Part shown: one piece after another, positions 22,807-34,702 of the stretch
Layout: each line of letters starts with the position of its first letter
Numbering within the stretch: the stretch's first letter is position 1
Origin: Hyposmocoma kahamanoa
Taxonomy: Eukaryota; Arthropoda; Insecta; Lepidoptera; Cosmopterigidae
NCBI RefSeq assembly: GCF_003589595.1
Contig: NW_020653900.1
Coordinates: 4,357,342-4,421,341 of the forward strand
Direction of reading: 5' to 3'
Length of the DNA: 64,000 bases
Made by a program: the position numbers and the translations under genes
Notes under the pieces: model-generated
The model's database searches: none
What the model saw: only the letters and a program-made list of their open reading frames with translations
Told to the model about the DNA's origin: nothing

Positions 22807-22862
22807 TCAGTAGCAGTAGAGCTCCCTGTGAAAGAGTTCATCCAGGGAAGTATTGCCACTTT
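22807..22862 (+). repeat. R1 repeat, 5' end only
   Basis: TCAGTAGCAGTAGAGCTCCC to AGTATTGCCACTTTA, the first 55 bp of R1, well preserved at its start. Useful for placing the R1 5' boundary. Confidence 0.75.
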
Positions 22863-23096
22863 ATACTTTATTAACATAATAATAAAAAGGTGCTTTTTAA
22901 ATATATTTTAGTTCATTGGACTCAAGCTTGTTCCAATATATGCCATTGCGACAGACTTGTCGCATCCATTTTCTGCCATCAACGTTTCACTGATTCGTCT
23001 ATTACACACATCAAATTACCTAGGGATCAATCATGTTTTTCAAATGACTGAATGAAGTTTTTTTAAACTTCAATGGTTTTTTTTGGTCAATTTCAT

Positions 23097-23320
23097 TTTA
23101 ACCAATTCCGAGAAACGGAGGAGGTTCTTAACTGTATTTTTTTATGTATTCGTACCATACGCGGTAACTCATGGCATTTGTGAACCGATTTTGATGATTT
23201 TTTTGTTGGAAAGATGGTATCTCAGTAGTGATTCCATGTAAATTTGAAGAAAATATTCCACCTCTAAGGGCACCAAAGTAGGGGATTAATGACTTTTGAG
23301 GTCGTTTTTTTTTAGTACTC
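23097..23320 (-). repeat. F6 repeat, reverse orientation
   Basis: Plus-strand reading contains TAACCAATTCCGAGAAACGG and AGGAGGTTCTTAACTGTATT at its left, GTGAACCGATTTTGATGATT in the middle and CACCTCTAAGGGCACCAAAG near the right. The right end is cut short at about 23318 (TTTTTTTTTAG). Confidence 0.72.
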
Positions 23321-23367
23321 TGTATCAAATTCAAATTATAAAATTGACAAAAAATATCCATCGGTAA

Positions 23368-23490
23368 TGAAACTATTTTTTTTTTTATTTAAATCGTGTA
23401 TATTTGTTTTATCAAACAAACCAACATTTCCGGCCCTTTACAGGTCCAATGGTCACAGTTGACACGATTTAAATCCGGAAAAATAGTTTC
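23368..23490. mobile_element. F7 fold-back element
   Basis: The left arm GAAACTATTTTT...ATTTAAATCGTG and right arm CACGATTTAAATCC...AAAATAGTTTC are complementary. The centre has CAAACAAACCAACATTTCCG and a GGTCC motif. Relatives lie at 31798, 43138 and 46940. Confidence 0.78.
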
Positions 23491-23939
23491 ATTTCCTATG
23501 TATAACAATCGCGAAAACCTAAGAACTCGAAATATCCATCGGTGTTAAAAAAATAATAATTAAAAAACTTGATTGTTCAGTAATGCCCAAAAACGTACTT
23601 TTTCGTGAAATGTGTGTATTTCACTCAAATATTTTATTATCTCAACCAGCCCACATGAAATAGCAACTGACATCGAGACATAATGCCTAAAAATTAATAA
23701 TGGACTGAAGACTTCGTGTATACCTTTATAAATAAGAAAGAAAAGGAAAACTCACCAAGACTTGGCAGTATGGTTTCGAACGTTCGCCTTTTCCTTTACG
23801 GAAAGAAGGACAAAACAACAAAGACATTAATGGTGACTCTAATGAGAGATACATTCTCTTAATCTCTAATGAGAGATAAACGAATAGATATTACATACAG
23901 TCAGTAGTCAGTTAGGATAGTCACCCGTGACCATGGTTT

Positions 23940-24182
23940 TGATACGCGATTTTGATCCGAAAGAGTCTATCTATAAATCTAAAGATCCGAAAGATATAAG
24001 AGACACTCCCACTGCGCTCGTCACCCTGAGACATAAGTTAACAATTCCCATGTGCCTGTAATTTCACCAGCACCCTTACCCTTCAAAACCGAAACGCAGT
24101 AATGCTCACATTACTGCTTAGCGGCAGAAATAGGCACTTCCCTGAACGGATTATTTCACAAGGAGCCTTACTGGTACTATGT
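23940..24182 (-). repeat. R1 fragment joined to an F7 scrap
   Basis: 23946-23966 (ATACGCGATTTTGATCCGAA) is the end of an F7 arm. From about 24000 to 24182 the 5' half of R1 follows in reverse, from CACTCCCACTGCGCTCGTC to GGAGCCTTACTGGTACTATG. A similar R1/F7 junction occurs at 48893. Confidence 0.7.
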
Positions 24183-24184
24183 TT

Positions 24185-25545
24185 AACAGCCGCGAAAACT
24201 CAGAACTTGATCTATGCAAGATGTTATTCAGGTAATCATACAACTTGTTTCCTTGTACATGTTCTGAGGCTATCAAACGTAATGATTGCAGCAACAATAT
24301 TAAGTGATTAATTTAATCATATTTTGATTGATTCAATCAAGTATCTTGATAGACTAACCTGATTAAAGTTAATGTTTTTCAGTATAGTACGTACATTTTA
24401 GAGATTAGTACTCAGAACTATATAGTGGTTAATAGTGTATTTATGTACAATTAACAAGTCGAATCGACTAATATATAGTATATTATATATTTTATTATAT
24501 ATATTATATACGCAGACGCAGGTACTGTTGTTTCCAAATATTTCCACTGTGCATACCTATATACCGATTACCACTCAAGTCGTCAGTTCTTTGAATTACT
24601 CGTTCTCAATGAAATGGTTTTGATATAGGCCACTATTCTAGAAAGCCGGTATATTGTTATGGTTGGTGCCACGTACCTACGTGTTTTTTTATCTGTATTG
24701 TCAGTTCCACAAACACGTAACTTAACTCTTCTTCTTGGTATATCGAAAGAAATGCCTTTTGTGACCTCCAATTCAGACATGCGTGACTCATGTTCACACC
24801 AAGGAAGCTGACGCCGCAAGTAATGCTTAACAAAAAAACATAAAAAAATATAAATTTTTACCTTTAACTTTTTTACTTAAAGGTTTGAAATAGTAATTGT
24901 TTTATTATTTGACTGTTTTAAAATAAATAAAAGTTATCTACTGTCACCAAAAAATGTACGATTTCTTAATTTCCTTCCAATAGTTTGGCACATTGTTTAC
25001 GTTTTGACCCAAATTTTCCACCGATTATCAAACAAACAAAAAGTTTCGGGGAAATCGTTAAAAAAGTCGATAAAACAAATCGATTGGCCACCTAATTGTC
25101 GTAAGCGAGCATCTGGTAGCAATTTGCGACGTTGGCTTTTGTAGGCGGAAATGACAATGGCAATTACACTCTCTATTGACTTCGTGGGAGTGTTTTTGTG
25201 AAACGTGATAGCTGCCCTTTCTAAAGAATAGATTTTATAGCTCTTTTTTATCACAATTTTACATTACCAAGTCTTTAATACATTTTTTTACCTAGAGAGA
25301 GAGACTGTCTGTTTTTAACGATATTGATATGCAAAATCTTTGCACATCTACATTTTGACAGCTAAACAACCCTAAAGCAACTCCTATTAAGTATTAAGAT
25401 TAACATAATATTATAAATTATGTTTAGTAAGTTATTGTCATGTCATGAAGATGTCAATAGTATAACAATAATATTTCTTTTTTTGTCAAATAAGGTAATA
25501 GGTAAGTGATCAAATTTATTGAGATTTATTTAGAAGTCTTTAATA
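24185..25545. other. Intronic, no recognised feature
   Basis: Holds a (TA)-rich stretch at 24470-24512. The minus-strand 78- and 85-codon ORFs have no family features. Confidence 0.5.
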
Positions 25546-25547
25546 AT

Positions 25548-25798
25548 TTTTTTTATAACGCAAGTGACGGGACGAACAAGTCGTGCGCCTGATGGTAAGC
25601 GACACGCTTGTCCATAACATTTCCAGTCAGAGCTTTCAATCTCAAAGATCTGAGGGCCACTGACATTGCGCCCGCGTCACCCTGAACTTGAAGTCCCATG
25701 TGCCTGTAATTTCACCAGCACCCTTACCCTTCAAAACCGGAACGCAGTAATGTTCACATTACTCCTTAGCGGCAGAAATAGGTAAGGAGGTTTACTGC
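25548..25798 (-). repeat. R1 repeat, partial
   Basis: Plus-strand reading runs from the T-run TTTTTTTATAACGCAAGTGAC to GGCAGAAATAGGTAAGGAGG. The last 40 bp (true 5' end) are absent; there is a small duplication-like CTTCAGCAGCTTCAGCAG just after. Confidence 0.82.
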
Positions 25799-25799
25799 A

Positions 25800-27098
25800 A
25801 CTTCAGCAGCTTCAGCAGTGCGTCCACATTGAATACGTGTTTTATATGGGATTTCATTAGCACGCTTGGTGCTGGATCGTGTTATTAATACGCTACTACA
25901 ATTGATGGAAGCTTCGTAAGTAAGGCTTGGATCTTACTACCAACAAACACCGTATACGAATTACGTGTATGGTTAGCAGTGCTTTAACGTGTTGACAAAT
26001 GGATGCAACCTTTAGCGCCCAGTTACACGAGGAGAAAGTTGTCGCGTGGCTATACTAAATACTAAATACCTATAAGTAATACTACCACGTAGACCAAATT
26101 CAAGCCATGCTCGCCTGCGTTCCGGGATGCTCATTTCAGTTAATATATAGAAGCTAAACAAAAATATACCTAGCGTATTTTGCCATGACATACGCACGCG
26201 GTCGCTGCGCGGTAGCAACGCGGACTCCGCTCTTCGACCGCGTGGGGTGAGCCCGATGAAATTCGTATCGATTCAAAGCTTCCGTCAATATTGTTACGAC
26301 GGTGTTAATAACCAGTCTTCAGTTTGAATAGTGATAGTAAATTTATTGATAAATTATTATAGTATACATATACTAGAATATATCGTCGCTAAAAGCGCCA
26401 TTTCGTAAAAAAACTGTCAGTTCATATGTTTATTCACGACTGTTTTATAATAATTACGCCCTGTTTTAAATTCCCTTTTAAAACTTAAACTTAATTTAAA
26501 AAATAATTGAATTTTAAAACACGGTGCAAAATATTTTAAAACAGTCGTTAAAACCTAAAACATGCTCCACTGAAAATTTTTCGAAATGGCGCATTTGCCG
26601 TTTCAACAAAACACCGACGGTATATGTATTGCAATAAGATGATATCACAATAAGGAATAAACTAATACAAAACTGGATATTACTATTATCACGTACAGTT
26701 AATGACCGCGACAAAATCCATAGACAAGAGAAACACAAAAAAAAAGCAAAAGCTCAAAAAGATGTCAAGACTTACTACGCGATCTGAACGTCATAATTTC
26801 AAGTATTGAATTTTCGGGCGATTTTTATTCCATACGTATTTAATAATTCCTGTTGTTTTGTTATCAGATAAGGATTTACTGTTATTTTTATGCATATTGG
26901 ATCATCTTCCATGAGCTTGAAAGCTCTATTCGGACATTTGAACAATTAAAATAAACAACTTCTTCAAACTTTTTGTTGGTGTAATAAAGTCACAACTAAC
27001 ACCAAATAACAACTTTTTAGGAGAGAATTTAAGAATCTACGAACGAGATTAGTTGATAACTTTTTGATGTTTAAATGCAAGAGTTATAAAATTTTAAA
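25800..27098. other. Intronic, no recognised feature
   Basis: A GC-rich patch lies at 26180-26260 (CGCACGCGGTCGCTGCGCGG). No convincing ORF. Confidence 0.45.
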
Positions 27099-27106
27099 CA
27101 TACATA

Positions 27107-27334
27107 CATTGACTTACAATTATATGGACGTCGGGTCCGCGCTAAAAAGTGTCCGCACTTGTAAGGCGCTAAAATCGTAAACAGAGCGCCAAACTCCGCT
27201 TTAGTCTTCATTTGATCTACTGACAGCGCGATACTGCGATGACAGTACAATTTAAATTTCGAATAGGTTGACTTGGGACATTTTTTTCGTGGTTTTTGTA
27301 TTAGACCCGTCGTCCATTTATTTGTAAGTCAATG
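27107..27334 (-). mobile_element. hAT-type MITE, copy 2
   Basis: 228 bp in the opposite orientation to copy 1. Ends CATTGACTTACAATTATATG and ATTTGTAAGTCAATG. Flanked by a perfect 8-bp duplication CATACATA (27099-27106 and 27335-27342). It lacks about 60 bp of the middle of copy 1. Confidence 0.93.
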
Positions 27335-27513
27335 CATACATAATTTATTTTTTGTACTCCGGTTTAATCTGTCAATTATAATTTCGTAAATCATATCATA
27401 AAGGCGCTCTTTTTAGTCCTGAATCAAAATTCTATTGTCTATGGTACTCACCACGGAGCTGAAAAATGTCATTGAAGTTCTGTACGTGGAAATCATAGAG
27501 TGATAAGAAACCT

Positions 27514-27579
27514 GTAATTAGTGATAATTATTTAGTGAATAACCACGAAAGCCTTAAAATCTATATTTAAAAAGAAAAC
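27514..27579 (+). repeat. 66-bp direct repeat, left member
   Basis: TAGTGAATAACCACGAAAGC and flanks recur at 29056-29121 with about five differences, in the same orientation 1.54 kb downstream. Confidence 0.85.
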
Positions 27580-27898
27580 TCGTATTTTTTTTTTAATCTC
27601 AATAAAGCTCAGTACACAAAAACACAGAACTGTACAGAAACACAGAACTTTATTGAGTTTAAAAAGAACGTCGTATTTTTGCTAATCAAATATAAATTAG
27701 GACGCTACTAAAACGCTATACTGCCTCCTGATTGGTTAATTTGGCTTAAAAGTCATGCAACTAGGCCATAAATCTTTATAAAAAAAAGATTGGTTAAAAT
27801 TTAAGCGGTACTTGGTCACTTCTGTTCTATTCTATCTTTTTTTTTCTTTTATAGCCTTTGTTTGGCTTTCGTCTAAATTTATGAAGAGGCTGTAAGGT

Positions 27899-28015
27899 GG
27901 TCAAAGTCAAAGTCAAAGTCATAGTCAAAGATTATTTATTCCATAGGTAAAATAAATTTACACTTGAAAACGTCACATTTAAGCTAACCTTTGCCTATCC
28001 TAATAAATGGGTTAC
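27899..28015 (-). repeat. F5 LINE 3' end with TCAAAG tail
   Basis: The plus strand starts (GTCAAA)n, the complement of a (TTTGAC)n tail, then GATTATTTATTCCATAGGTA and AACGTCACATTTAAGCTAAC. Further copies lie at 41718, 49393 and 52435. Tail type and shared 3' terminus fit a LINE whose coding part is absent here. Confidence 0.7.
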
Positions 28016-28700
28016 AACTTACTTAAAAAAATTGCGTTTATTGTCATGGATTGTTATCAAATTAGTACATTGATGGTTGTGTTTCATTCATTATTTTATT
28101 TACTCGTAGAAAAAGTATTGTATGCAACCTTTACTTATTTAGGTCTTAAGAGTCTCCTACCTATTACTTAGGCCACTCGGCAAAGCCTCGTGGCCAAACA
28201 CGGTGCTCGACTTTAAGAACCTTCATTGTGCAACGATTGAATAAAATACCATATTATGTAATTCGTTAGTATAATGTCAGAACTTGAAATTAGTGGTGCT
28301 ATGTCGCATCACCGTCGTATAATGCATAGTCGCCAAGGCTTAATTCAACTGTATATATTTATTAAAGAATAGGTACGTAACTAATGGTTAGAATTATCAC
28401 TTTCGACGTGAGTGTGTTCGTACAAGAATTGGAGCGTGTCATCGCGACAAGCATCGTTTCCGCAGATTTGCGGCTGTCAACTTTGCGGTCGCGAACGACG
28501 GCGAACGGTGCGTTTCTAATTAAGAAATGGCATCCGGGCACGCACAATACAAATGAAATTTGATCCTATTTTGGATACTAGCTACTCACTTGCAATAATA
28601 TTCAATAAACACAACCTAGAAACTATTATCTAGAGACGTAGTCTGTTGGTCCCCCGTTACGCTATACGGCTTTAAAAAGACAAAATGATTATCAGTAATT
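28016..28700. other. Intronic, no recognised feature
   Basis: 28390-28560 is less AT-rich (TTTGCGGTCGCGAACGACGG) but has no credible ORF or repeat match; possibly regulatory. Confidence 0.35.
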
Positions 28701-28701
28701 C

Positions 28702-28835
28702 CAGTAGGGCTAGCACGACAGGGCGCGACTTGAGCGAGAGCGACATAAGGCGAGAGATCTCTATGCGACAACAGTAGTATCTCGCGTTTTATGACGCTCT
28801 CGCGCGAGTCACGCCCTGTCGTGCTAGCCCTACAG
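28702..28835. mobile_element. Fold-back element with CAGTAGGGCTAGC ends, copy 1
   Basis: 134 bp, almost a complete hairpin. The left CAGTAGGGCTAGCACGACAG is matched by the right CTGTCGTGCTAGCCCTACAG, and the pairing continues inward through GGGCGCGACT/AGTCACGCCC and GAGAGCG/CGCTCTC. No clear target duplication. Confidence 0.85.
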
Positions 28836-29055
28836 GTTCCTGACCACGATATGATTTCTTTTTATTCGATATTTTGGAACGGTCACACGCTCCGTGGTCA
28901 CGGGTTGACTGGCCAGCGGCAGATGACAGTTTTAAGAACAGACATTTCTCTGCCAACCCTCTTTCGCTGTCGACGACTACCCTCATCTCGATTACTTGTA
29001 GTGTTATCATTGTCACTAACTTCCGAAATATCGGGAAAATAATGATAAATATTCA

Positions 29056-29121
29056 GTAATTATTGATAATTATTTAGTGAATAACCACGAAAACCTTAAA
29101 ATCTATATTTGAAAAGAAAAT
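29056..29121 (+). repeat. 66-bp direct repeat, right member
   Basis: Near-identical to 27514-27579. The MITE-like hairpin at 28702 lies between the two members, so the pair could come from a local duplication. Confidence 0.85.
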
Positions 29122-29130
29122 TCATAATTT

Positions 29131-29445
29131 TCTTAGTAGCAGTAGAGCTCCTTGTGAAAGAGTTCGTCCAGGGTAGTACTGCCACCTTACCAATTTTTGC
29201 CGCCAAGTAATAATGTCAGCATTATACTGTGTTCCGGTTTTGAAGGGTAAGGGTGCTGGTGAAATTACAGGCACATGGGACTTATCAACTTATATCTCAG
29301 GGTGATAGGCGCTGTGGCAGTGCCCCTCAGATCTTTGCGATTTAAAGCTCTGAGTGGCACTGCAACTGTTATGGACAGACGTGTAGCTTACTACCAGGCG
29401 CACGATTTGTTCGTCCCGTCACTTGATATTATAAAAAAAATTCTT
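29131..29445 (+). repeat. R1 repeat, full-length reference copy
   Basis: The most complete plus-strand copy: TTAGTAGCAGTAGAGCTCCT at the start, CGTCCCGTCACTTGATATTA with an A-run at the end, about 310 bp. The 62-codon ORF inside is not conserved among copies. Confidence 0.92.
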
Positions 29446-29504
29446 AAGGACTTAACTTCCTGAAATTGTTTAACCCGTTCACAGACAAAACCTAAACAGT
29501 ACCG

Positions 29505-29640
29505 CACACAAACAAGTGACATTTTTTGTGTTACAAATATATCGAATACAAAGAAAAATTCCTTCAACCTTACAGGACTCAAACCCGTGACTGTGCCAAA
29601 CCAGGGCCACCGCTGTACCACCTGAGCTTACAGATCGAGT
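29505..29640 (-). repeat. S3 SINE with readable tRNA-like head
   Basis: On the minus strand the head reads TGTAAGCTCAGGTGGTACAG (A box), with CGGGTTTGAGTCCTG as B box, followed by AAGGAATTTTTCTTTGTATT and a TTTGTAACAC tail. The head resembles a tRNA but the 3' side does not form an acceptor stem, so it is not a tRNA gene. Confidence 0.65.
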
Positions 29641-29643
29641 CAG

Positions 29644-29742
29644 CAGTAGGACTATCACGAGAGGGCGCGACTTACGCGAGAGCGACTTAAAGCGCGAGAT
29701 ACTGCAATTATCGCATAGCGCACTGCCGTGCTACCCCTACAG
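29644..29742. mobile_element. Fold-back element with CAGTAGGG ends, copy 2
   Basis: A diverged, shortened relative of 28702-28835: left CAGTAGGACTATCACGAGAG with GGGCGCGACTTACGCGAGAG, right GCCGTGCTACCCCTACAG. Part of the right arm is deleted. Confidence 0.75.
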
Positions 29743-29754
29743 TAGCCATAGCAT

Positions 29755-31795
29755 GGCAGCATATGTGTGATGAGCCTTGCCGTGACTATATTTAATTCAG
29801 TTGATTAAACTAAGTTTGCTTATTGGGTAATGAACTATTGTTAATATATTTTGAAGAACAAGGACAACGATATGAAATTGAGTATATAGCTATCTTTGTC
29901 GTTTAATCATCGCCGCCAAAACAATGAAACAAAAACTGTCGGGTACTTGTAGTTTCTGTTTTTACCTTGTTTTTACATATTTTACATTATATTAGTAATT
30001 ATTTGCTTATTTGTAATTACTCTCATGTATTGAACTGTATTAAAAATGTTCTTGCCTTTTTCCAATAATTTATTTTGATAAATTTCTTTGTTTTTATTAT
30101 TTCTTTTCATCTAGTTAGTCGCGCTCAATTTTTACGTTGATAAAATTAGAATTGTTTTAAAATCAGCTGTGTCTTTCCGGCCATGTTTGGTACTGTGTTA
30201 ATATTTTGCAGTCAATCATCGAGACGCTCGTGATGACATAAAACTGTGACGTTATTGTGCTCGCCATGTTAGCTATCGCAATAAAATTTAAAAGTTTATC
30301 ACTCGAATTTGAGAGCTAAATGTGAATATAAAGCTTTATCGAGGCGGGACACTACGTGTTTGTTATCATGCTAAGTGCTATCTAAGCTTCTCACGCACAC
30401 ACAGCCACATTCTACACAGTGTTTCGAACAACATAAAACGGTAGAAGACATATGTTAACTATTAAATAAATTTACCACGAAATCGCGGTGTCAACGCCAT
30501 CACCTGAGCTAACATTAAAATTCTACACAGTGTTTAGAACCACATAAAAACTGGCCAAAAACATTTTTACTGCAAAATCAATTTACAGTCTTGCCGCAAA
30601 ATCATCGATATTGTATCCACCCACCCTCTCGCCGCATTTCCCGAGGGTGGCTATGAAAATTTGACATGAGCCGATATGCGATGATACGCCCGCCCGTTAT
30701 GGTGTTTTTGCATGTGTGAAATTACACTCTATTTTGCTGTTTCATTTGCTTTTCTTTTGTGTATTTATTTCTTTTGCTACTTACACATGAAACTGAAGTT
30801 CATACGTTATTGTTTTAGTTCATATCCGTCTTCACGGTTAAATATAGCACTTGGAGATCTTGATGATTTAAAAAAATCTATATTACAGAAGAACGGTTCG
30901 TTTGTCCACGGTTAGGGACAAATTTGCCATATTGACGGCCAACCTCCAGTATTGGAAAGTATGTCGAGGAAATAAGTTCTAAGTTTATTTATATTTATAT
31001 GTATTTTAGTTTATATATATTTTATCGTAAGTAAATGTATAACGATTCTGTTTTTATTTATTCTGTTTTCTTAATCGTTACGGAATTTCACAGGAAGATA
31101 TTATTCACTCTATGTATATAATATTCTGCCTATTTGGATCTCTGAAAAAGCTTAGTGTTTTTTTTAATCCAATATTTTTTTTAATAATTAACAAACAAAG
31201 ACAAATAATAATTATCAACAAAATTTAGATACAGCGAAAACGTATACATATTATTTAAAATTAGAATGAAAAATAATATGAATAGGTCTTTACTTGTTTT
31301 TACAACTGGTTGATTTAGTATGTACATAATTGTTTTTTAATGACATAATTTGTTATAAGCGTCATTACATGTCCGAGGGCAGACTTTGGCGTTAATGAAT
31401 TGACCTTCCTAATAATTATCGTACATACAATTATAAGTATTTGTCGTATTTATTTGTTTTCTATCTATTTGTATACCTACTTATTTTTATTTTCGCTATG
31501 ATTTGGCTAATTATGTGTATATGTTTTCTTATTGAATTTTTTCGGATGTAAATTCTCGTATATTTAATTTTTCATACAAACCGTGAGCCGTCACCACCAC
31601 GGTGATAGTGTAAAGAGCCCTAAACGTGAATTAGTATAAAAGAAAAGAATTTACGCCATTTTAGTTCTGAAAAATATTGTTTAATTTCTAAACTGAAGTA
31701 ATTGCGAGAACCTTCTTAGGTTCTTATAAAATTTTTGTAATTATATAATTTTTAGCCCACGAAAAAAACACCATTTCCTAATAACTATTATAATT
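29755..31795. other. Intronic, no gene; possible regulatory blocks
   Basis: 30170-30360 and 30580-30700 are less AT-rich and match no repeat here. A short word, TTCTACACAGTGTTT, occurs twice (30409 and 30521), each followed by a CACATAAAA-like string. The 67-codon ORF at 30712 is not supported by composition or motifs. Confidence 0.35.
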
Positions 31796-31797
31796 AA

Positions 31798-32012
31798 TAG
31801 GAAATTAAACTATTTTTTCGGATCTGAATTGCGTATATTTGTTTTTTCAAACAAACCAACGTTTTGGACCGTTTACAGATCCCATAAAAAATACTTATCA
31901 TTTCATAGTTTTAGTCAGCCGTGATCATGGGTCCTGTAAAGGACCCGAAAATTTGGTTTGTGTGACAAAACAAATATACGCAATTTAGATCCAAAAAAAT
32001 TGTTTATTTCCT
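31798..32012. mobile_element. F7 fold-back element, longest copy
   Basis: Arms of about 70 bp: AACTATTTTTTCGGATCTGA...CAAACAAACCAACGTTTTGG on the left, TTTGGTTTGTGTGACAAAAC...TTTAGATCCAAAAAAATTGT on the right. Centre about 60 bp with GGGTCCTGTAAAGGACCC, itself an inverted repeat. Confidence 0.82.
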
Positions 32013-32238
32013 ATGAGCAACAATCGTGAAAATCTAAGAACTCGTTATGTTTAATTTTTTAACCTTTTTGCACAGTTACATTACATATACAGTCAAATCT
32101 GAATCCCAACAAAACTGACTTTTGTACTCCGCAAATCTATGTCCTGAATATGATTTTTTTTTATCACCACACTACATCCTCACTTTTTTTTATTCTTTTT
32201 GCCAACGTGTTCTCGCTTTACATAATAATGCTTCTTAG

Positions 32239-33454
32239 CATTGACCTACCAACAAGTGGACGTCGGGTCTAATACAAAAACCACGAAAAAAATGTCCGAG
32301 GTTAACCTATACAAACGTAGTGACATGTAACGAAATATAAAAAACTAAAACATTTAATTTAAATTGCAACGTCATTGCAGTACTGCCTAAATTTGCTTAC
32401 AACAATTTAAGGGCCCAAAAACACCATATTCAGCTTCTACTGGAAACTTAACAAAATGCACCATATTTAGCTTCGACTGAAAATTACTGGAATACAAGAG
32501 TAATGGAATAAATAGCATTTCTCGTAAATATGAATAAATTTTTTATATAATATTATTATGTCGAATTTTGTACAAATTCACTTAAAGGTATAATAAAGAG
32601 TTGGGCAGATACATACATACAAATATTACTACAAATGTGAAAATAAGCGTGTACTATAAGAAATGTACCGATATTCCAACTAAACTTAAACTCAAATATC
32701 CGTAATTCCGATTTATAACAAAACCGTTACGCTTTCGAGTAATTTTGATGCTTTTTACATAGACAAAATTAGCTTTTCTTTTGTAATCTTCGTAAAAACA
32801 CATTATGAAAATTCGAGCTAATGTTATTTCGGGCAAACGTATTTTCTGACTTCTGATAGGTAATCCCTTGCCGTAAAACGAGTACAAAAATATTTTGTTA
32901 GTTATTGCTAACGTTTAATAAAAAAATCATTTTAAAAATAGGATTAAAATCAAAGCAACTCTAGTTTCTTTGTTCTAAGTATTTCAATCGCTTGTGGTTC
33001 GAACAATTGAAAATGACCAAGAAGTTTATATAAGCTTCTTGAAACTGACGTAATGGGTCTCTTTCCATCTTTTGCGCATGCAATGAGTAGAAAAAAGACA
33101 GTTAGTTATTTCATTATTTCGTGTGCTTTTGTAATTTATATTTACGATTCAGTTATATATAAATTAAATACTATAAAACTGTACAAATAACACATTTAAA
33201 TGACAACTTTGATAACACAATATATTTGTTTATTGAAAATATGATACAAAATCCTGTTTTCACACTTTAATGCAGTAATTTTAAAAAGTTATTATTTGTA
33301 CTGCATATATTAATACTGCATAATTGACAGCCGCGCTGTCACTCGAACAAACGAAGACTGTTGCGCGATTGACGCTCTGTATGCGATTTTAACGCCCTAC
33401 AGGTGCGGACACACTTTAGCGCGAACTCGACGTCCATTTATTGGTAGGTCCATG
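32239..33454 (+). mobile_element. hAT-type MITE family, copy 3, with 0.93 kb of extra internal DNA
   Basis: 1216 bp. Ends CATTGACCTACCAACAAGTG and GGTAGGTCCATG, flanked by the perfect 8-bp duplication CTTCTTAG (32231-32238 and 33455-33462). The outer 160 bp at left and 120 bp at right align with copy 1. Between about 32401 and 33334 lies sequence absent from copies 1 and 2. It is either a later insertion or internal DNA of a longer ancestor; no transposase frame is visible in it. Confidence 0.9.
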
Positions 33455-33572
33455 CTTCTTAGGTATAGATTTACGTTCTAGATTTAAACTTGAAATTGTA
33501 TTTCTGATACTACTGAATGTAAACTGTTTTGTACTTCGAATAAAATAAACTTAAAGAAATAGAAAATAACTT

Positions 33573-33912
33573 AAAAAAAAAACGATTTCATCGGTTTCAT
33601 TACACCTATTTGCTAGTTTTATTAAAATCTGAAAGTGGATGAAATCCAATAAACTGCATTGGATGTGGAATATTTTCTTCAAATCTGAGGTAGGTACCCC
33701 CTTTCCAACAAAAAATAATCATCGAAATCGGTTCACAAAATGTCGGAGTTATCATTGTGACAAACGCACAAAAAAAAATATACTCGAAATAAGAACCTTC
33801 TTTCAAAAAAAAAGAAAACAATGCTTATTTTGAAACAAAAACGAAAAGGAATTTATACACACAAAAAAATTCAGTCGAATTAACGTCTTCTTTTTTTCGA
33901 AGTCGTTTAAAA
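33573..33912 (+). repeat. F6 repeat, long copy
   Basis: AAAAACGATTTCATCGGTTTC at left (left motif decayed), ATGTGGAATATTTTCTTCAA in the middle, right end TTTTTTTCGAAGTCGTTTAA. An AAAAA-rich insertion at 33770-33890 lengthens it. Confidence 0.72.
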
Positions 33913-34364
33913 AATAGTTCCATTTAAAATAAAAATATAGAAAGCAGTCTTATAGGCTGACATAGAGCTACGTTGATACATTTTATCACCAACCCGTAAT
34001 GTGAGAGGTTATAAAAGCGGTCGTATTTCAAATGTGTAGATGTACTGTGTTCCGCTGGGAGACATGGATACATAAAATATTATATTGCTATTTATATTTT
34101 TCGCTTTAGAAAGATTAGAAGATTCTGGGGGGTGTGTTGAGTTGAGTGGTTTTGCGTAGCAGCTTCGCGTCTTGTACATATTCGAGTGCTTTGTGATAAT
34201 GAAACAGTTAGTTAGAAATATCACTTTAAAAGCGTTGGAATCTTTTTTCAAGAAATAAAAATTCAAATCTATTGTGAATAGAGTCTACATTGTTTTTTTT
34301 TATAAATAAGACTCTGTTGTACACTAATTATGTAAAAGATTTTAATATATTCTATACGTTCCCA

Positions 34365-34627
34365 CTGATCCTTGTGAAAGTTCGTCCTGGAAAGTACTGC
34401 CACCTTACTTATTTCTGCCGCCAAGCAGTAATGTTAGCATTACTGCGTTCCGGTTTAGAAGGGTAAGGGTGTTGGTGAAATGACAGGCACATGGGACTTG
34501 TCAACTTATGTCTCAGGGTGACGGGCGCAGTGGCAGTGCCCCTCAGATCTTTGCGATTTTAAAGGTCTGAGTGCCACTGCAACTGTTATGGACAGGCGTG
34601 TAGCGCGCAACAGGCGCGCAAAAAAAT
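34365..34627 (+). repeat. R1 repeat, both ends slightly short
   Basis: Starts CACTGATCCTTGTGAAAGTT and stops GCGTGTAGCGCGCAACAGGCG followed by an A-run. The middle is well preserved (CAGTGGCAGTGCCCCTCAGA). Confidence 0.87.
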
Positions 34628-34702
34628 ACTTTTGCCTGTAGTCTTACGGCCTTCAAAACAATATTATAATATAATAAAGTAATTATATGCCAAACAATTA
34701 CA

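Noticed and set aside
29560..29640. tRNA gene on the minus strand
   Set aside because: A and B boxes are present, but no acceptor stem pairing or tRNA 3' end; the downstream sequence matches the S3 SINE body. The same reasoning applies at 12418, 34830, 14000 and 61290.
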